This document shows, piece after piece, positions 31,583 to 43,397 of a stretch of DNA of 64,000 nucleotides. Source of the stretch: Streptomyces sp. NBC_01549 (GTDB lineage: Bacteria > Actinomycetota > Actinomycetes > Streptomycetales > Streptomycetaceae); contig NZ_JAPEPW010000001.1 in the NCBI RefSeq assembly GCF_026339955.1, positions 2,170,001 to 2,234,000 on the forward strand, read 5' to 3'. A program made the translations under genes and the position numbers. A model generated the notes under the pieces. The model worked only from the letters and a program-made list of their open reading frames with translations, was not told the DNA's origin and made no database searches. Each line of letters opens with the position of its first letter. Position 1 is the stretch's first letter.

Positions 31583-32713
31583 ATGGCAGCACAGTTCGTC
31601 CCCTACACGCCGGACGTCGAAGACGACGACCCGCACTTCGACCAGTATCTGCAGACGGTGATCGCAAAGACCGAGAGCTACATCGCCGAGTCGGTCAGAG
31701 CCGGTGGCACGGGAAGCGCCCTCCGTGACGCCCACGCCAAGGGCTACGGGCTGGTCCGGGGGGAAGTGGAGATCCTGGACGGGCTTCCCCCCGAGTACGC
31801 CCAAGGCATCTACGCGACTCCGGGAACCCACGATGCGCTCATCCGCTTCTCCAACGGATCGCCTCACGCCGGAGCCGACGCGCGACTGGGCGCCGCCACC
31901 GGACTGGCGCTGAAGATCTTCGACATCCCCGGCCCGACCCTGCTGGAAGACGAACCGGACACGGGCACCTTCGACTACGCCAACATCAACGGACCGATCT
32001 TCTTCTGCAACACGGTCGAGCACTACCTGTTCATCCAGGAATTGTTCCTGAACGCGCCGGCGTACTTCTCCCAGGGCCGACCCGGTGCGCGTCGTTTCTT
32101 CACCGATTTCGTGACCGGAAAGGGAACGCTGGACCAGGACAACTGGGCGTGGGATGAGTTCCTGGCCTTCCTGCGTCTGTCAAAGACCCCTCCGGCAAAC
32201 CTGCTGCTTTCGAGCTACTGGACGATGGGCGCGGTCCGGCACGGGGACTACATCGCCAAGGTGCGTATCACCCCCGACCCGCTCTTCGCCGCCGCGGTGG
32301 TCCGGCGCGACATCGACCCGACCTCGGGGGTAGAGGTCTTCCGACCAGCCCTGCAGGCCGAGCTGCAAGAACGGCCGTACGCCTTCGACATCCAGGTACA
32401 GCTCTGCACCGACCTGGAGCGCATGCCGGTGGAGGACACCACCGTGGAGTGGCCCGAACAGCTCTCGCCGCCCGTCACCGTGGCCAAGCTGCGGCTGCCT
32501 CAGCAGGACATCTCCGGCCCGGAAAACTTGGAGAAGATGGACGTGTTGTCCTTCACACCCTGGCGGGTTACAGCCGAGCACGCGCCCCTCGGCAACATCA
32601 TGCGGACCCGTAAAGAGGTCTACCGGTACTCCTCCATCGAGCGCCACAAGCTCAACCAGCAGCCGCGCGTAGAGCCGCGCAGTGCCGACGAGGTACTTGG
32701 CCCGGCCCAATGA
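31583..32713 (+). CDS. Catalase-superfamily heme protein (small, catalase-like)
   Basis: A 376-residue protein from ATG 31583, smaller than classic catalases (about 480 or more). The catalase-core landmarks are THDALIRFSNGSPHAGADAR with a candidate distal His, GLALKIFDIPG, and NGPIFFCNTVEHYLFIQ, followed by a C-terminal heme-side region (GNIMRTRKEVYRYSSIERHK). Such short members include peroxygenase- and allene-oxide-synthase-like enzymes as well as weak catalases. Its position directly after a DyP peroxidase suggests peroxide or lipid hydroperoxide handling. Its stop abuts an IS remnant. Confidence 0.85.
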   Translation: MAAQFVPYTPDVEDDDPHFDQYLQTVIAKTESYIAESVRAGGTGSALRDAHAKGYGLVRGEVEILDGLPPEYAQGIYATPGTHDALIRFSNGSPHAGADARLGAATGLALKIFDIPGPTLLEDEPDTGTFDYANINGPIFFCNTVEHYLFIQELFLNAPAYFSQGRPGARRFFTDFVTGKGTLDQDNWAWDEFLAFLRLSKTPPANLLLSSYWTMGAVRHGDYIAKVRITPDPLFAAAVVRRDIDPTSGVEVFRPALQAELQERPYAFDIQVQLCTDLERMPVEDTTVEWPEQLSPPVTVAKLRLPQQDISGPENLEKMDVLSFTPWRVTAEHAPLGNIMRTRKEVYRYSSIERHKLNQQPRVEPRSADEVLGPAQ

Positions 32714-33036
32714 GGGACTGTCCTAAAGATTGTGTATGCCCCGGTGTGACCTAGATGGCATGAGGTGGGACCTCTGCCGGGAAGGATCACCATGGGGACC
32801 AAGAGCGAGCACCCCCGCGAGGACTCGAACATCGTACGTACGGGGGCTGAGTTGGCGAGACTGGCGGAGCTGGACCGGGAGTTGGCCGGGCAGTTGGTGG
32901 CCCGGGCCCGCGCCGAAGGCGTGAATCTGGTCGGGGAGAACGGGCTGCTGAAGGGGCTGGTGAAGCTGGTCCTGGAGGGGGCTCTGGAGGCTGAGATGAG
33001 TGAGCATCTCGGCTATGAGAAGGGCGATTCGGCCGG
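32714..33036 (+). mobile_element. Truncated IS256-family element (left end and transposase N-terminus)
   Basis: The left end starts GGGACTGTCCTAAAGATTGT, a form typical of IS256-group termini. Transposase coding begins at ATG 32793 (MGTKSEHPREDSNIVRTGAE) and continues through NGLLKGLVKLVLEGALEAEM and SEHLGYEKGDSAG, then stops resembling the family near 33036. The DDE core and right end are missing. It marks the right side of the inserted segment. The 85 bp after it (33037-33123) are unassigned. Confidence 0.8.
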
Positions 33037-33123
33037 CGTCGGGCCTCCCGGAGCTTCAGCTACTGCCCTCGATGGTCATCGAAGGACGGGTCGACCCGAG
33101 CGTGATGCTGAACGCAGAAGAAC

Positions 33124-33240
33124 GATCCCGAAGGGGATGCCGATGATCGTGATGCACAGCAGCAAGCCGGCGAACAGGTAGCCGAGGAACAGCCAGAAGC
33201 CGCTCAGGACGAGCCAAATGACGTTCAGGATTGTCTTCAT
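33124..33240 (-). pseudogene. yccF, N-terminal piece of the split gene
   Basis: From ATG 33240 the frame reads [20 protein letters not shown] and then YLFAGLLLCITIIGIPFGI, matching the first half of the YccF first repeat, then runs into unrelated residues. The start overlaps the htpX stop by 3 bp, so a truncated membrane peptide is probably still translated. The rest of the gene is at 26990-27280. Both break points carry a similar 15-mer (GAT-CC-AAGGGGAT, two differences). Confidence 0.88.
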
Positions 33241-34100
33241 TGCTGGCGGCCTGCCATCTGCTCGAGCCGGGCGATGCGCTCCGCCATCGGCGGGTGCGTG
33301 GAGAACATCTTCGACATTCCCTGGCCCGGGCGGAAGGGGTTGGCGATCATCATGTGGCTGGCGGTCTCGATGCGCGGCTCGGGGGGCAACGGCAGTTGCT
33401 TGGTACCGGCGTCGAGCTTGCGCAGGGCACTGGCGAGGGCCAGGGGGTCCCCGGTGAGCTGGGCCCCGGACGCGTCCGCCTCGTACTCTCTGGAGCGGCT
33501 GATGGCGAGCTGGATGAGGGACGCGGCGAGCGGACCCAGGATCATGATGAGCAGCATGCCCAGGATGCCGGGGCCCTCGTCGTCGTTCGAACGGCCGACC
33601 GGGATCAGCCAGGCGAAATTCACCAGGAACATGATCACGGAGGCGAGGGCGCCGGCGACCGACGAGATCAGGATGTCGCGGTTGTAGACATGACTGAGCT
33701 CGTGGCCGATGACGCCGCGCAGCTCGCGTTCGTCCAGGATGTGCAGGATTCCTTCGGTGCAGCACACGGCCGCGTTGCGCGGATTGCGCCCCGTCGCGAA
33801 CGCGTTCGGCGCTTCCGTCGGTGAGATGTACAGGCGCGGCATGGGCTGGCGGGCCTGGGTCGAGAGCTCCCGGACGATGCGGTACAAGGCCGGGGCCTCG
33901 AATTCGCTCACCGGGCGGGCGCGCATCGCGCGTAGAGCCAGTTTGTCGCTGTTCCAGTACGCGTACGCGTTCGTCCCGATCGCGATGAACAGCGCGACGA
34001 CGAGGCCGGTACGCCCGAAGAAACTGCCGATGACGATGATGAGTGCGGACAGTCCCCCGAGGAGTACGGCGGTCCTGAGCCCGTTGTGCCGACGGTGCAC
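33237..34100 (-). CDS. htpX: HtpX-type M48 membrane metalloprotease
   Basis: A 287-residue protein. Two N-terminal membrane helices ([17 protein letters not shown] and [16 protein letters not shown]) precede the catalytic domain. The zinc motif HELSH is at residues 133-137 and a third ligand is likely Glu in [10 protein letters not shown]. Two more helices lie between them ([14 protein letters not shown] and [15 protein letters not shown]). HtpX degrades damaged membrane proteins. It overlaps the start of the original yccF, an operon now broken downstream. Confidence 0.94.
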   Translation of the reverse strand: MHRRHNGLRTAVLLGGLSALIIVIGSFFGRTGLVVALFIAIGTNAYAYWNSDKLALRAMRARPVSEFEAPALYRIVRELSTQARQPMPRLYISPTEAPNAFATGRNPRNAAVCCTEGILHILDERELRGVIGHELSHVYNRDILISSVAGALASVIMFLVNFAWLIPVGRSNDDEGPGILGMLLIMILGPLAASLIQLAISRSREYEADASGAQLTGDPLALASALRKLDAGTKQLPLPPEPRIETASHMMIANPFRPGQGMSKMFSTHPPMAERIARLEQMAGRQQ

Positions 34101-34256
34101 GGTACGCCCTCCAAGTGGTGCGGCAGGGGAACCCTTTGCTTACTGATGCCTTGCGTCCACTCTTCAGTGGACCCTCCCGTACTGGTCAACGCCAGGCGGG
34201 GAGCACTAGTTCCCTTGTGCGGGCGGTGGCGCGCGTAGGCCGTCCGGGTGGCGGTG

Positions 34257-35756
34257 TCAGAACAGGCCGGTCGCCGAGAAGCGCAGGACCAGCTGGGGTG
34301 CTCCGGAGAGGGCGATGCCGAGGACGGCCGTCAGGGCGATCGCGGCGGTCAGTGGGGCCGGGACGCGGTGTTTCTCGGGCTCGCCCTCGGGGGCGCGGAA
34401 GAGCAGTGTCGTCCACTGGAGGTAGTAGAAGAGCGCGATCACGACGTTGACGGCCATGACCACGGCCAGCCAGCCGAGCCCGGCGTCGACGGCCGCCGAG
34501 AAGACGGTGACCTTCGCGAAGAGGCCGATGATGCCCGGCGGCAGTCCCGCGAGGCAGAGCAGGAAGAAGCCGAGCATCAGCGCGGACAGGGGGCTCCTCG
34601 CGTACAGGCCTCGGTAGTCGCTGATGCGGTTCAGGGGGCTCGTACGGGCGACGAGCGCGGCCACGGCGAAGGCGCCCAGGTTCACCACGGCGTACATCAG
34701 GGCGTACGCCACGGTGGAGCCGACGGCCTTCCCGGCGTCCTTGGAGTAGGCGGCGGACGCGATCGGGACCAGGAGGTAGCCGGCCTGGCCGACGGAGGAC
34801 CAGGCGAGCAGGCGGACCGCGCTGTACGCGCGTGTGGCCTGCTGGCGCAGGGCGCCGACGTTGCCGACGGTCATGGTGAGGGCGGCCAGCGCGGCGAGCA
34901 CGGGGCCCCAGACGTCCGCGTACGACGGGAGGGCGACGACGGTGACGAGGATCAGGCCGGAAAAGCCGACCGCCTTGCCGACGACCGACAAGTAGGCGGC
35001 GACCGGCAAAGGCGCCCCTACGTAGGTGTCGGGCACCCAGAAGTGGAAGGGCACGGCGGCCGTCTTGAAGGCGAAGCCGACGAGGGTGAGGACGACGCCC
35101 GCCTGCGCGAGGGTGTGGAACTGTCCGTCGACGTGCTGGATCTTGTCCGCGATCTGGGTGAGGTAGAGAGTGCCGGTCGTCGCGTAGACGAAGCTGACGC
35201 CCATGAGGCTCACGGCGGTCGCGGTGACGGAGGACAGGAAGAACTTCAGGGCCGCCTCGGAGGACTTCTTGTCGCCGCGTTTGATGCCGACGAGCGCGAA
35301 GGCGGGCAGTGAGGCGACTTCGAGGGCGACGATGAGGGTCGCGAGGTCGCGGGAGGCGGGCAGCAGGGCGGCGCCCGCGGCCGAGGAGAGCAGCAGGAAC
35401 CAGAACTCCCCTTCGGGGAGTTCCTTGTTGGCGTCCTTCAGGGCCGTGACCGACAGCAGTGCCGCCAGGAGCGCTCCGCCGAGGACCAGGAACTGGATGA
35501 CGAGGGTGAAGCGGTCCGCCGTATAGCTGCAGGTGTGCGCGTCGCCCGTCAGACAGAAGGTGGCGCGGTCGCCGTCCAGGAGGGGCAGCAGCATGAGCGC
35601 GGACGCGGCGAGCCCCGCCACCGACACCCAGCCGAGTACCGCCTTCTTCTCCTCTCCGATGAAGAGGTCGGCGACGAGCACGACGAGTCCGACGACCGCG
35701 GCGAGGGTGGGCGGCGCGATCGCGAGCCAGTCGACGGACTGGACCAGGGAGCTCAT
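34257..35756 (-). CDS. nuoN: NADH-quinone oxidoreductase subunit N
   Basis: A 499-residue membrane protein, about 14 helices, from ATG 35756 in an ATGA overlap with nuoM. Antiporter-like family features: LIVALEVASLPAFALVGIKR with the helix 5 Glu, and GFAFKTAAVPFHFWVPDTYV with the helix 7 Lys and broken-helix Pro. One of three proton-pumping subunits of the complex I membrane arm. It is the last gene of the cluster. Confidence 0.95.
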   Translation of the reverse strand: MSSLVQSVDWLAIAPPTLAAVVGLVVLVADLFIGEEKKAVLGWVSVAGLAASALMLLPLLDGDRATFCLTGDAHTCSYTADRFTLVIQFLVLGGALLAALLSVTALKDANKELPEGEFWFLLLSSAAGAALLPASRDLATLIVALEVASLPAFALVGIKRGDKKSSEAALKFFLSSVTATAVSLMGVSFVYATTGTLYLTQIADKIQHVDGQFHTLAQAGVVLTLVGFAFKTAAVPFHFWVPDTYVGAPLPVAAYLSVVGKAVGFSGLILVTVVALPSYADVWGPVLAALAALTMTVGNVGALRQQATRAYSAVRLLAWSSVGQAGYLLVPIASAAYSKDAGKAVGSTVAYALMYAVVNLGAFAVAALVARTSPLNRISDYRGLYARSPLSALMLGFFLLCLAGLPPGIIGLFAKVTVFSAAVDAGLGWLAVVMAVNVVIALFYYLQWTTLLFRAPEGEPEKHRVPAPLTAAIALTAVLGIALSGAPQLVLRFSATGLF

Positions 35757-37339
35757 CGGGTGCCTCCTGCGAGGAGCTGCTGTACGGCCGGGTCGGTCAG
35801 GCCGAGGAGGGCCTTGGGCCACAGACCGGCGACGACGGTGAGGGCGACGAGCGGCGTCCAGGCCGCGAACTCGTAGCTCTGGACGTCGGCGAGCTTCGGC
35901 GCCCCCTGCCGCGGGGTCTCGCCCATGCACACACGGCGTACGACGGCGAGCATGTACGCGGCCGTGAGCAGCGTGCCGAAGGCGGCGATCGCCATGAACG
36001 TCAGATACGCGGGGCGGCTGAGGTCGGCGGCGGGTTTGAACGCGCCGAACAGTGCCAGCATCTCGCCCCAGAATCCGGCGAGTCCCGGCAGCCCGAGCGA
36101 GGCGACGGCGGCGAAGGCGAGCAGGCCGCCGAGGCGCGGAGCCTTGCCGTAGAGCGCGGCGCCGGTCTCCTCGGCGAGGGTGTCGAGGTCGGTGGTGCCC
36201 GTGCGGTCCTTCAGCGCCCCGACGAGGAAGAAGAGGAGTCCGGTGATGAGGCCGTGGGCGATGTTGGCGAACAGCGCGCCGTTCACGCCGGTCGGGGTCA
36301 TCGTCGCGATGCCGAGCAGGACGAACCCCATGTGACCGACGGACGAGTACGCGATGAGCCGCTTGAGATCGCCCTTCGCGCCCCGTTTCGCGAGGGCCAG
36401 GCAGGCCAGGGATCCGTAGATGATCCCGACCACGGCGAAGGCTGCGAGGTAGGGGGCGAAGGTGTGCATCCCGTCCGGCGCGATCGGCAGCAGAATCCGG
36501 ACGAAACCGTACGTACCCATCTTCAGCAGTACGCCGGCCAGCAGGACCGAGCCAACGGTGGGCGCGGCGGTGTGGGCATCCGGCAGCCAGCTGTGCAGCG
36601 GCCACATCGGCGTCTTGACCGCGAGCCCGATCCCGATCGCCAAAACGGCGATGACCTGCACGGATGCGCTCAGCGACCGGCCGTTGTCAGTGGCGAGTGC
36701 CACCATGTCGAATGTGCCCGCCTTGATTCCGATCAGGAGCAGGCCCAGCAGCATGACGACCGAACCGAGCAGTGTGAAGAGGATGAACTTCCACGCCGCG
36801 GCCTGGCGCTGGGCACCGCCCCACTGGGCGATGAGGAAGTACATCGGGATGAGCACCATCTCGAACGCGAGGAAGAACAGCAGCAGATCGAGGACGGCGA
36901 AGGTCGCGAGGGTGCCGGACTCGAGGACGAGCAGCAGTGCGACGAAGGCCTTCGGGGTCGGCCCCGCGGGCATCTTGAAGTAGCTGTAGAGCGCGCAGAG
37001 GAAGGTCAGCAGCGCGGTCAGGACCAGAAGGGGGAGGGAAATGCCGTCGATGCCGAGGTGGATCCGCACGTCGAGTGCGGGGATCCAGCTGATGTCCGTC
37101 GTGGCCTGCATCCGCTGTGCCTTGGCCGGGGTGTCGTGGTCGAAGCCGAGCGCGAGGACGATCGCGGCGATGAGCACCACGCCGGTGACGATCACGCCGT
37201 GCCGCAGCACGGCCTGCTCGGGCGACTTCCCCTTCAGTCCGGGCGGCGCGGGCAGGAGAGCGGCGGCGGCACCGATGAGCGGCCCGACGACGATCAACGC
37301 GAGAAGAATCTGCATCACGGATTCACTGATATCGATCAC
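35753..37339 (-). CDS. nuoM: NADH-quinone oxidoreductase subunit M
   Basis: A 528-residue membrane protein from ATG 37339. Family landmarks are LFFLAFEMVLIPMYFLIAQW with the pumping Glu, AVKTPMWPLHSWLPDAHTAA with the helix 7 Lys, and KRLIAYSSVGHMGFVLLGI. It is an antiporter-like pump subunit. It follows nuoL with a few bases between and overlaps nuoN by 4 bp. Confidence 0.95.
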   Translation of the reverse strand: MIDISESVMQILLALIVVGPLIGAAAALLPAPPGLKGKSPEQAVLRHGVIVTGVVLIAAIVLALGFDHDTPAKAQRMQATTDISWIPALDVRIHLGIDGISLPLLVLTALLTFLCALYSYFKMPAGPTPKAFVALLLVLESGTLATFAVLDLLLFFLAFEMVLIPMYFLIAQWGGAQRQAAAWKFILFTLLGSVVMLLGLLLIGIKAGTFDMVALATDNGRSLSASVQVIAVLAIGIGLAVKTPMWPLHSWLPDAHTAAPTVGSVLLAGVLLKMGTYGFVRILLPIAPDGMHTFAPYLAAFAVVGIIYGSLACLALAKRGAKGDLKRLIAYSSVGHMGFVLLGIATMTPTGVNGALFANIAHGLITGLLFFLVGALKDRTGTTDLDTLAEETGAALYGKAPRLGGLLAFAAVASLGLPGLAGFWGEMLALFGAFKPAADLSRPAYLTFMAIAAFGTLLTAAYMLAVVRRVCMGETPRQGAPKLADVQSYEFAAWTPLVALTVVAGLWPKALLGLTDPAVQQLLAGGTR

Positions 37340-37345
37340 GCCTGC

Positions 37346-39333
<1,988 letters not shown>

Positions 39334-39337
<4 letters not shown>

Positions 39338-39732
39338 GCGGTGGCCTCAGCCTTCTCGTCTCCCGCGACAGGGGCTTCTTCGGTGCCGTCGCCGTGGGAG
39401 CCGTCCGGGGCGGGGCCCTCGGCGGTGTCGCGGAGCTTGTCGATGTCCGCGGTGCCGCGGCCCCGGTAGACGGCGAGGACGATCGCCAGGCCGATGCCGA
39501 TCTCGGCGGCCGCGATGGCGATGGTGAACAGGGTCAGGGCCTGGCCGGAGTGGAGCGTGTCGCGGGCGGTCCTGGAGAGCCAGACGTCGAAGGCGACGAG
39601 GTTCAGGTTGACGGCGTTGAGCATGAGCTCGACGGACATCAGGACCAGGATCGCGTTGCGGCGCGCGAGGACTCCGTACAGGCCTGTGCAGAAGAGGAGG
39701 GCGGAGAGCACGGCGGGATAGGCGAGGTGCAT
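39334..39732 (-). CDS. nuoK: NADH-quinone oxidoreductase subunit K
   Basis: A 132-residue protein from ATG 39732, overlapping the nuoJ stop by one base (TGATG). Three membrane helices carry the conserved glutamates: [20 protein letters not shown] (helix 2) and [20 protein letters not shown] (helix 3). A hydrophilic tail of about 30 residues rich in Asp, Gly and Ala extends beyond the usual 100-residue length. Confidence 0.94.
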
Positions 39733-40385
39733 CAGCGGGTCCCTTCCTTCTCGCTCCGGCGGCTCTGGGCACCCGCGGGGGTGACAGCGTCCGCTGTGGT
39801 GGTCGCGTCCGCCTTCGCCTTGCGGGAGAGGACGATCGCGCCGACCAGGGCGGCGAGGAGGAGGACGGAGAGGGCTTCGAAGGGGAGGACCCAGTTCTGG
39901 AAGAGGCTCGCTCCGGTGACCTCGGTGGAGCCGGCGGCGGGGCCTTTCAGGTCGACCCAGGTGGTGCGGAAGGCGTCCACGACCACCCAGACGAGGGCGG
40001 CGGCCGCGGCGACGGCCACGGTGAGGGCGGCCCAGCGGTTGCCGGAGTCGGCGTCCGGGGAGCGGCCAATCGGCGCCTTGGTGAGCATCAGACCGAACAG
40101 AAGGAGGACGACGACGGAACCGACGTAGATGAGCACCTGCACCCAGGCGATGAACTCGGCCGTGAGCAGGAGGTACTCGACGGCGAGGCCGCCGAGCGTC
40201 ATCACCAGCCACAGGGCGGCGTGCACCAACTGCTTGGTGGTGACGGTGACGATCGCGGCGCCGAAGGAGACCAGACCGACCAGGAGGAAGGCGATCTCGA
40301 CACCCGTCGGGGAGAGGAAGCCGTGGCTTTCGGCGGCGGTGGTGGTGGCCCGCGCCGCGGCGGCCGTGGCTGCTGCGAGGCTCAC
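39732..40385 (-). CDS. nuoJ: NADH-quinone oxidoreductase subunit J
   Basis: A 217-residue membrane protein with five helices. [20 protein letters not shown], the glycine/tyrosine-containing helix 3 region [20 protein letters not shown], and [14 protein letters not shown] are typical; Y in EYLLL and the V-GS stretch match the mobile helix 3. Its start overlaps the nuoI stop (ATGA) and its stop the nuoK start. Confidence 0.93.
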   Translation of the reverse strand: MSLAAATAAAARATTTAAESHGFLSPTGVEIAFLLVGLVSFGAAIVTVTTKQLVHAALWLVMTLGGLAVEYLLLTAEFIAWVQVLIYVGSVVVLLLFGLMLTKAPIGRSPDADSGNRWAALTVAVAAAAALVWVVVDAFRTTWVDLKGPAAGSTEVTGASLFQNWVLPFEALSVLLLAALVGAIVLSRKAKADATTTADAVTPAGAQSRRSEKEGTR

Positions 40386-41095
40386 GACGCACCGTCCTGC
40401 GGGTCGGAGGGCTTGGAGGGCTTGGAGGGATCAGGCATGCCCGTGGTCGTGGTCGTGCCTGTGGTCGTGCCCGTGGCCGGGGGTTCGGGCCGGGCTACCT
40501 GTTCGGCTGCCTGCGCCTCGAGTTCGGCTGCCTCGGCGGCTGTGGCTGCCTCGGCGGCGAGCTTGTCGGCGGTTTTGCGGGCGGCGGCCAGTTCCTTCGG
40601 TTCCTCGGCGCCGGGGTCGAGGGCGGGCGGGGCCGGGACCGTCCACATCCACTCGCGGAGCTTGTCGCGTTCGTGGGTGAGTTCGTGGATGTCGGTCTCC
40701 GCGTACTCGAACTCCGGGGACCAGAACAGGGCGTCGAAGGGACAGACCTCGATGCAGATACCGCAGTACATGCACAGGGAGAAGTCGATGGCGAAACGGT
40801 CGAGGACGTTGCGGCTGCGCTCGCGGCCACCGGGGGCGGCCGGCGGGACCGTCTCCTTGTGCGAGTCGATGTAGATGCACCAGTCCGGGCACTCGCGGGC
40901 GCACAGCATGCAGACCGTGCAGTTCTCCTCGAACAGGCCGATGACGCCGCGGGAGCGGGGCGGGAGTTCGGGCTGGGCATCCGGGTACTGCGCGGTGACG
41001 GTCTTCTTCGTCATCGTGCGGAGGGTGACGGCCAGGCCCTTGGCGAGTCCGGAGCCAGGAATGCGGGAACGGGTGGGCCGGAGAGACTCAGCCAT
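40382..41095 (-). CDS. nuoI: NADH-quinone oxidoreductase subunit I, 2[4Fe-4S] ferredoxin
   Basis: A 237-residue protein with ATG at 41095, 2 bp after the nuoH stop. Two cluster motifs hold N6a and N6b: [15 protein letters not shown] (about residues 59-73) and [13 protein letters not shown] (about 107-119). The core ends near residue 155. The remaining 80 residues are an Ala/Glu helix and a Thr/Gly/Pro tail not found in E. coli NuoI. In a full enzyme it passes electrons to NuoB; its usual partners NuoE-G are not in this cluster. Confidence 0.94.
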   Translation of the reverse strand: MAESLRPTRSRIPGSGLAKGLAVTLRTMTKKTVTAQYPDAQPELPPRSRGVIGLFEENCTVCMLCARECPDWCIYIDSHKETVPPAAPGGRERSRNVLDRFAIDFSLCMYCGICIEVCPFDALFWSPEFEYAETDIHELTHERDKLREWMWTVPAPPALDPGAEEPKELAAARKTADKLAAEAATAAEAAELEAQAAEQVARPEPPATGTTTGTTTTTGMPDPSKPSKPSDPQDGAS

Positions 41096-41097
41096 GG

Positions 41098-42066
41098 TTA
41101 CGAGATCACCACCTTGACGATGCCGGTGAGGGCGATCTGGGCGAGGGAGAGGGGGACGAGGAGGGTCCAGGAGAGTTTCTGGAGCTGGTCCTCGCGCAGG
41201 CGGGGGTAGGTGACGCGCAGCCAGATCACGACGAAGGCGAGTAGGGCCGCCTTCAGGAGGGTCCAGACCCAGCCGAGGCCGTCGGCACCCCACGGGCCGT
41301 GCCAGCCGCCCAGGAAGAGGACGGTGGTCAAAGCGCACAGGACGACGATTCCGGCGTACTCGGCGAGGAGGAAGAGCGCGAAGCGGAGGCCTGTGTACTC
41401 GGTGTACGCGCCGAAGATGATCTCCGAGTCGGCGACGGGCATGTCGAAGGGCGGGCGCTGGAGTTCGGCGAGGCCCGCCACGAAGAAGACGATCGCGCCG
41501 ACGATCTGCCAGGGCAGCCACCACCACTCGAAGGCGGCGACGATGCCGGGCAGGGAGACCGTGCCGGCCGCCATCGCGACGGAGGCGGCGGTCAGCAGCA
41601 TCGGGAGTTCGTACGCGAGGAGCTGCGCGGCGGTACGCAGGCCGCCGAGGAGGGAGAACTTGTTGGCCGAGGCCCAGCCCGCCATGATCGAGCCGAGGAC
41701 GCCCACGCCCATCACCGCGAGGACGAAGAAGATGCCCGCGTCGACGACCTGGCCTACCGCGCCCTCACCCGGGCCGATCGGGATGGCGAGGAGGACGAGG
41801 AGATACGGGAGGAGCGCCACGGCGGGGGCGAGCTGGAAGATACGGCGGTCCGCGCCCGCGGGGATGACGTCTTCCTTCTGCGCGAACTTCACGCCGTCCG
41901 CGACGAGCTGGGCCCAGCCGTGGAAGCCGCCGGCGTACATGGGGCCGAGGCGCCCCTGCATGTGGGCCATCACCTTGTGCTCGGTCTGACCGACGATCAG
42001 GGGGAACGTCAGGAACACGACGAAGACGACGAGGAGGCGTAGGGCGACGTCGAGAGCGTCGTTCAC
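41098..42066 (-). CDS. nuoH: NADH-quinone oxidoreductase subunit H
   Basis: A 322-residue membrane protein with eight helices. [20 protein letters not shown] and [20 protein letters not shown] form the quinone-chamber loops, and [20 protein letters not shown] is the most conserved segment with its acidic residues. It starts in an ATGA overlap with nuoC. It connects quinone reduction to the pumping arm. Confidence 0.95.
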   Translation of the reverse strand: MNDALDVALRLLVVFVVFLTFPLIVGQTEHKVMAHMQGRLGPMYAGGFHGWAQLVADGVKFAQKEDVIPAGADRRIFQLAPAVALLPYLLVLLAIPIGPGEGAVGQVVDAGIFFVLAVMGVGVLGSIMAGWASANKFSLLGGLRTAAQLLAYELPMLLTAASVAMAAGTVSLPGIVAAFEWWWLPWQIVGAIVFFVAGLAELQRPPFDMPVADSEIIFGAYTEYTGLRFALFLLAEYAGIVVLCALTTVLFLGGWHGPWGADGLGWVWTLLKAALLAFVVIWLRVTYPRLREDQLQKLSWTLLVPLSLAQIALTGIVKVVIS

Positions 42067-43397
42067 TGCGTGCCTCCGGCTGGGTTTCTGGGGGTGGGGT
42101 CTTCAGGGGTGGAGTCTTCGGGCGTGGGGGTGGAGTCGGGGTCCGCGCCGGAGTCCGAGTCAGGGGATGCCGGGGGTTTCGCGGTGGCCTCGGGCTCCTC
42201 GGTGCCCTCAAGGCCTCGGTCCGGCTTGGACCCCGCCCCCGGCTCCGACTCCGACCCGGGCTCCGGCTTGGGCTCCGGCTTCGGTTCGTCGAAAGCGGGG
42301 CGGGCGTGGTGCCAAGGGGCGTCGGAGCTGCGCGACGCTGCGGGCCTTGCCTGTCCGGTGAGAGCTGACGGCTCGACGGGAGTGGACGGCTCGGCGGAGG
42401 GTGTCGGTTCCGTCGCGGGCGTCGGTTCGGTCGAGGCTGTCGGTTCGGTGGGGGCGGGTGGGGCGGTGGACTGTGTCCTTTGCGTCGCCGAGCCCTGGCT
42501 CGCGCTGCGCGTGCGGCGAGGGCCGACGGGAGGCGTGGGCTCGGTGGGTCCCGGGGCGTCGGGGGTTGTCGGGGTCGCCTGCTGCTCGGCGGCCGGGGCC
42601 TCGGTCCGCTGGCTGGCCGAGCCCTGGCCGGCGCTGCGCGCCCGACGCGGTGGCGTCGGGGCCTGCGCACCGGCAGCGGCGTCGGTACCTGCTGTGGCGG
42701 GACCGGCCTCCGTGCCACCACCAGCGGGAGCCTGGCTTGCCGAGCCCTCGCCCGCCGTGCGGGCCCGGCGCACCGGGCGGTCGCCGGCGGCGCGGGCCGC
42801 TCCGCGCGCGGGGCGGGCGGGGGCCGGGGGGAGCTGGCCCTTCAGGGGACCCCATTCGTTGGGGTCGGGGACGCCGGGCGGAAGCATCTGGCGACGCTTG
42901 GGTCCACCGTGATCGGACTCCCCCGGCTCCTTCGCACCGGGCCAGGCCTTGGCGACACGGGCGGCGAGAACGAAGTCCTTGCGGAGGGGGTGGCCCTCGA
43001 AGCCCTCGGGGAGAAGAAGGGGGTCCAGGCCGGGGTGCCCCTCGAAGGTGACGCCGAACATCTCGTGGGTCTCGCGCTCGTGCCAGCCGGCGCCGGCGTA
43101 CACGGAGACCGCCGTCGCCAGGACGGGTGCCGAGTGCGGGACGGTCGTACGGACGAGGAGGCGGCGTACGGGAGACAGGGCCACCACGTGCGCGGCGACG
43201 CGGAAGCCGGTGCCGGGTTCGTCGACAGCGCTCAGCCAGTCGAAGTAGGTGCAGTTCAGCGAGTCGCGCGCGGTCTCCAGGGCGCGGACCCAGGCAGCCG
43301 GCCGCACGTCGACCGTCAGGACCTCGTACGACTCCTCGGCCGTGGCCTCCGGGCCGAAGAGTTCCTCGACAGGGGCGGGGAGCCAGCCGACGGTCAT
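42063..43397 (-). CDS. nuoC: NADH-quinone oxidoreductase subunit C with a long disordered tail
   Basis: A 444-residue protein, about twice the usual length. Residues 1-185 are a complete NuoC/30-kDa domain: [20 protein letters not shown], then [20 protein letters not shown] and [17 protein letters not shown]. Residues about 186-444 are low complexity, Pro/Ala/Thr/Glu-rich, without the NuoD domain that some fused versions carry. Three copies of a motif [13 protein letters not shown] (with variants [13 protein letters not shown] and [13 protein letters not shown]) occur in it, followed by repeated EPTP/EPKP units. NuoC normally bridges NuoB and NuoD; NuoD is absent here. ATGA overlaps on both sides. 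Confidence 0.93.
   Translation of the reverse strand: MTVGWLPAPVEELFGPEATAEESYEVLTVDVRPAAWVRALETARDSLNCTYFDWLSAVDEPGTGFRVAAHVVALSPVRRLLVRTTVPHSAPVLATAVSVYAGAGWHERETHEMFGVTFEGHPGLDPLLLPEGFEGHPLRKDFVLAARVAKAWPGAKEPGESDHGGPKRRQMLPPGVPDPNEWGPLKGQLPPAPARPARGAARAAGDRPVRRARTAGEGSASQAPAGGGTEAGPATAGTDAAAGAQAPTPPRRARSAGQGSASQRTEAPAAEQQATPTTPDAPGPTEPTPPVGPRRTRSASQGSATQRTQSTAPPAPTEPTASTEPTPATEPTPSAEPSTPVEPSALTGQARPAASRSSDAPWHHARPAFDEPKPEPKPEPGSESEPGAGSKPDRGLEGTEEPEATAKPPASPDSDSGADPDSTPTPEDSTPEDPTPRNPAGGTQ

Noticed and set aside
26714..33240. Insert as a complete transposon
   Set aside because: No paired inverted repeats or intact transposase at its edges; only a truncated IS256-like piece near the right side.
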